From NCBI GenBank assembly GCA_039184865.1, contig JBCDAV010000003.1, positions 1 to 64,000 of the forward strand: DNA of 64,000 nt. Reading direction: 5' to 3'. The DNA is from Thermohalobaculum sp039184865 (lineage in GTDB: Bacteria > Pseudomonadota > Alphaproteobacteria > Rhodobacterales > Rhodobacteraceae). Of this stretch, positions 62,901 to 64,000 are shown piece after piece. The notes under the pieces were generated by a model that was given only the letters and a program-made list of their open reading frames with translations, was not told the DNA's origin and did not search any database. The stretch's first letter is position 1. Each line of letters opens with the position of its first letter. Made by a program: the position numbers and the translations under genes.

Positions 62901-63407
62901 GACGACATCCTGATCGGCGGCGACGGCGACAATCGCCTCAACGGCGACAATGGCAACGACGAGCTGTTCGCTGGTGACGGGGCCGACCGGCTGAACGGCG
63001 GCGCAGGCGACGACCTGCTCTCTTCTGGTGGCGGAGTGGACAATCTTCGCGCTGGCTCCGGCAATGACGATCTGTTCGGCGGGGCCGGCGACGATGCCCT
63101 CGACGGGGGTCTTGGCGACGATCTGATCCAGGGCGGCACTGGCAACGACTACATCAAGGGCGGACGCGGCGCAGACCAGTTCGTCTTCGCAGAGGCAGCG
63201 TTCGGCGCGGACATCATCCGCGACTGGCAGGACGGTATCGACACGCTCGACTTCTCGGCGCTCGGGCTCGGTTTCAACGATTTCGAGTTCGCAATGGGCG
63301 GCTCGCGCGACCGCGACACTATCATGACGCTCAAAAGCGATCCGGATCAGAGCGTGACGTTCCTGCGGACCGAAATGTCTGTGTTCGATCAAACGGATTT
63401 CGTCTGA
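59943..63407 (+). CDS. Serralysin-type RTX metalloprotease with VCBS repeats
   Basis: 1154 aa from the ATG at 59943, which has GAGAGGAG 8 nt upstream. Residues 50-150 form a PPC-like beta domain (VTGTLAEGGNETFRLDLDAG). The zinc protease domain covers about 160-355, with HEIGHAMGLGH (His290, Glu291, His294, His300) and Met-turn SMMSYF (325 region). A first RTX block is near 466-503, two VCBS modules lie at about 565-780, a long RTX block at 792-1075, and a C-terminal M10-type signal region at 1076-1154 ending QTDFV. No Sec signal: export by a type I system is expected, and none is encoded nearby. It digests extracellular protein. Confidence 0.93.
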   Translation: MCFLCSSDPVNAINGAHDQIADYLEKAGTAQAVTPETISNDLPVESIAIGDSVTGTLAEGGNETFRLDLDAGETVTIDLFGAGDNALKDTVLSIYDADGNLIGTNDDIALGSDTDSRLTFTAEDGGEIFVRVEGFDEQDNAGGFQLEVATASAGNMASLDTLAKQLYDDYWSQDFKWNLGDTGYQAKNGTLTFNISGHSGDSNGLSSQRKDLVREAFKVYEEVLGIDFVETTDANADFRFSDNNSGAYAGSAYGVVGGTGYISYANINIASNWYGSSSALDGYTFQTALHEIGHAMGLGHQGNYNGSASYSSDARFANDSWQGSMMSYFSQSQNTAIDASYAFLLSPMAVDWIALDHLYSEYGFSSANAFSGDTVYGFNTTITANVSTSWADLATYADNTAFTIVDGSGTDTVDFSGYSADQRIDLTVTDGSNTSATISDVGGLIGNMQLGKGVVIENAITGAGNDVLVGNEADNTLDGGAGDDVLTGGAGDDHLIGGAGDDSAIFNGNFSDFSFTEGTGFFDVLGEGLDRVFDSIESLIFDDQTVAYDNLVGSGPAPAPVPAEVDPDAQDDAVTVAEGGVAVLDLFADNGSGADSHTEGDSLTVVALNGSAPGTITLASGAAVTVDAQGAMTFDTNGAFDTLAVGETATETVTYTIEDEDGGTDSATVTITITGANDGPVAVADGFSIDEDATLTGALLSNDSDIDATDTLTVTHIDGQAIGGAITLASGALLTMNADGTFSYDQNDIFANLNDGDTATETFSYALSDGNGGTDTANVTITVNGQDVILTQAGTSGKDTLTGTDYGDTLMGHAGDDLLDGGLEADTLEGGDGRDKLYGGGGADYIDGGIGRDQLFGGYGTDHLDGGIGDDRIDGGAGDDILIGNDGRDRLAGGNGNDDLTGGAGRDALDGGLGDDMLYGGGENDRLNGKEGDDQLFGGAGNDRMDGGAGDDFISDTEGNNSFSGRDGNDTMIGGDGNDRMRGGNDDDILIGGDGDNRLNGDNGNDELFAGDGADRLNGGAGDDLLSSGGGVDNLRAGSGNDDLFGGAGDDALDGGLGDDLIQGGTGNDYIKGGRGADQFVFAEAAFGADIIRDWQDGIDTLDFSALGLGFNDFEFAMGGSRDRDTIMTLKSDPDQSVTFLRTEMSVFDQTDFV

Positions 63408-63458
63408 CCCTACGGTTCCGGGGTCGCTCCTCCCCCTGCACTCTGTTCAGACGAAAGT

Positions 63459-63497
63459 GCGGCGCCCGCTTCCCCCGGCGGGCGTCGCTTCTTCTCT
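63459..63497 (+). terminator. Rho-independent terminator of the metalloprotease gene
   Basis: GCGGCGCCCGC/GCGGGCGTCGC, an 11-bp stem with one G-U pair and an 8-nt loop (63459-63488), followed by TTCTTCTCT. It lies 52 nt past the stop and separates it from the convergent lysE-like gene. Confidence 0.8.
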
Positions 63498-63516
63498 GGC
63501 CACGCGGCGGCGGTCA

Positions 63517-64000
63517 TCAGGTCGTCAGTCGAGTGGTGGCAAGCTTCACCCCGAACCCGATGAACACGATCCCAGTCACAGCCTTCACCCAGCGCTGAAA
63601 TGCGCCGCGGCGCGACATGGCGGTGACCTGCGCGAACAGCAGTATCATCACGCCAAACCAGACGGCGTTGATCAACGAGTGCAGGAGCACCAGGAGGAAC
63701 GCAGCCGTCGTCGATCCCTCGCCGGCCGGAATGAACTGTGGGAAAGCCGCGAGGTAAAACATCGAGACCTTCGGGTTGAGCGCATTCGTCAGAAATCCTT
63801 CAACGAATGCGCGCACCAGTGTGCGACGGGATCTCGCCGGGGCAGGTCGCACGGCATTCTCGGAGCCGCGATAGGCATCGACCAGGGCGCTGATCCCGAT
63901 CCAGCAGAGATAGGCCGCGCCGAGAAACTTCACGATCGCAAACGCCGTCGCGGACTGGACCAGCAGGATCGAGATACCGAGGATGGAAAGCGCGCCATGC
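63517..64000 (-). CDS. LysE-family exporter (5' end beyond window)
   Basis: About 160 C-terminal residues are visible and the frame is open to the right edge. Membrane helices with ATAFAIVKFLGAAYLCWIGI, then FVEGFLTNALNPKVSMFYLA, the LysE/RhtB signature, and a C-terminal helix pair. It exports amino acids or related compounds; the substrate is unknown. Converges with the protease gene across a terminator. Confidence 0.9.
   Translation of the reverse strand, partial: HGALSILGISILLVQSATAFAIVKFLGAAYLCWIGISALVDAYRGSENAVRPAPARSRRTLVRAFVEGFLTNALNPKVSMFYLAAFPQFIPAGEGSTTAAFLLVLLHSLINAVWFGVMILLFAQVTAMSRRGAFQRWVKAVTGIVFIGFGVKLATTRLTT

Noticed and set aside
62320..63160. Dense short repeats resembling a repeat array
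   Set aside because: These are in-frame codons for RTX nonapeptides in the metalloprotease, with no constant spacer, so not CRISPR or noncoding repeats.

Overview
The window is a high-GC alphaproteobacterial chromosome segment, most likely from the Rhodobacterales (Rhodobacteraceae/Roseobacter type). The evidence is conserved local gene order: aroA-cmk-rpsA-sppA-ihfB-lapA-trpF, a senC/regB divergent pair, tsaE-amgK-murU-addB-addA-trxA, mutY-DUF721-dsbA, and a lipid A/Kdo block (lpxK-waaA-DUF374-DUF4170-cysQ-pmbA). No insertion sequence, prophage, integrase or CRISPR array was seen; most of the window is core genome.

Left end (1-6000): two tandem paralogous genes on the minus strand, the first cut by the window edge. 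They encode large Ca-binding surface or secreted proteins: N-terminal RTX repeats, an Ig/VCBS-like module carrying an inserted von Willebrand domain, then cadherin/VCBS-like repeats. The inserted domain matches the integrin beta-subunit I-like domain motif by motif, including the MIDAS and ADMIDAS metal-site residues, and it sits inside an Ig-like module as it does in integrins. This is the most striking content of the window.

6000-26000: an HpaB-type flavin monooxygenase with a divergent MarR regulator; DUF1285; a MoxR-DUF58-DUF4159-membrane protein operon (envelope/stress type); a small lipoprotein; tRNA-Pro; an orphan 58-aa ORF behind a perfect CRP-type palindrome; a secreted PHB-depolymerase-like esterase; an MBL hydrolase; an SDR; a cysK operon; alkane hydroxylase alkB; mutY; DUF721 and a DsbA-like protein. 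Between the dsbA-like gene and aroA lies a candidate minus-strand sRNA. It has two stem-loops with the same UUCUCUCCC loop, a Rho-independent terminator, and a second perfect CRP-type palindrome centred at -41.5 of its predicted start.

26000-46200: core genes for shikimate, nucleotide, translation and IHF functions, the RegB redox kinase with SenC, a degenerate PAS kinase, and a tightly overlapping operon for tRNA t6A (tsaE), peptidoglycan recycling (amgK, murU) and AddAB double-strand break repair, then trxA and a CAT-anticodon tRNA.

46200-64000: a ThDP enzyme and an aldehyde dehydrogenase separated by a long hairpin whose loop is a G-quadruplex motif; a zinc-finger protein; rpoH with an RpoE-like promoter candidate; a glutathione transferase fused to a TRASH-like metal motif; an eight-gene minus-strand envelope operon from manC to lpxK; a complex I accessory subunit; a serralysin-type secreted metalloprotease with its terminator; and the start of a LysE exporter gene that runs off the window.
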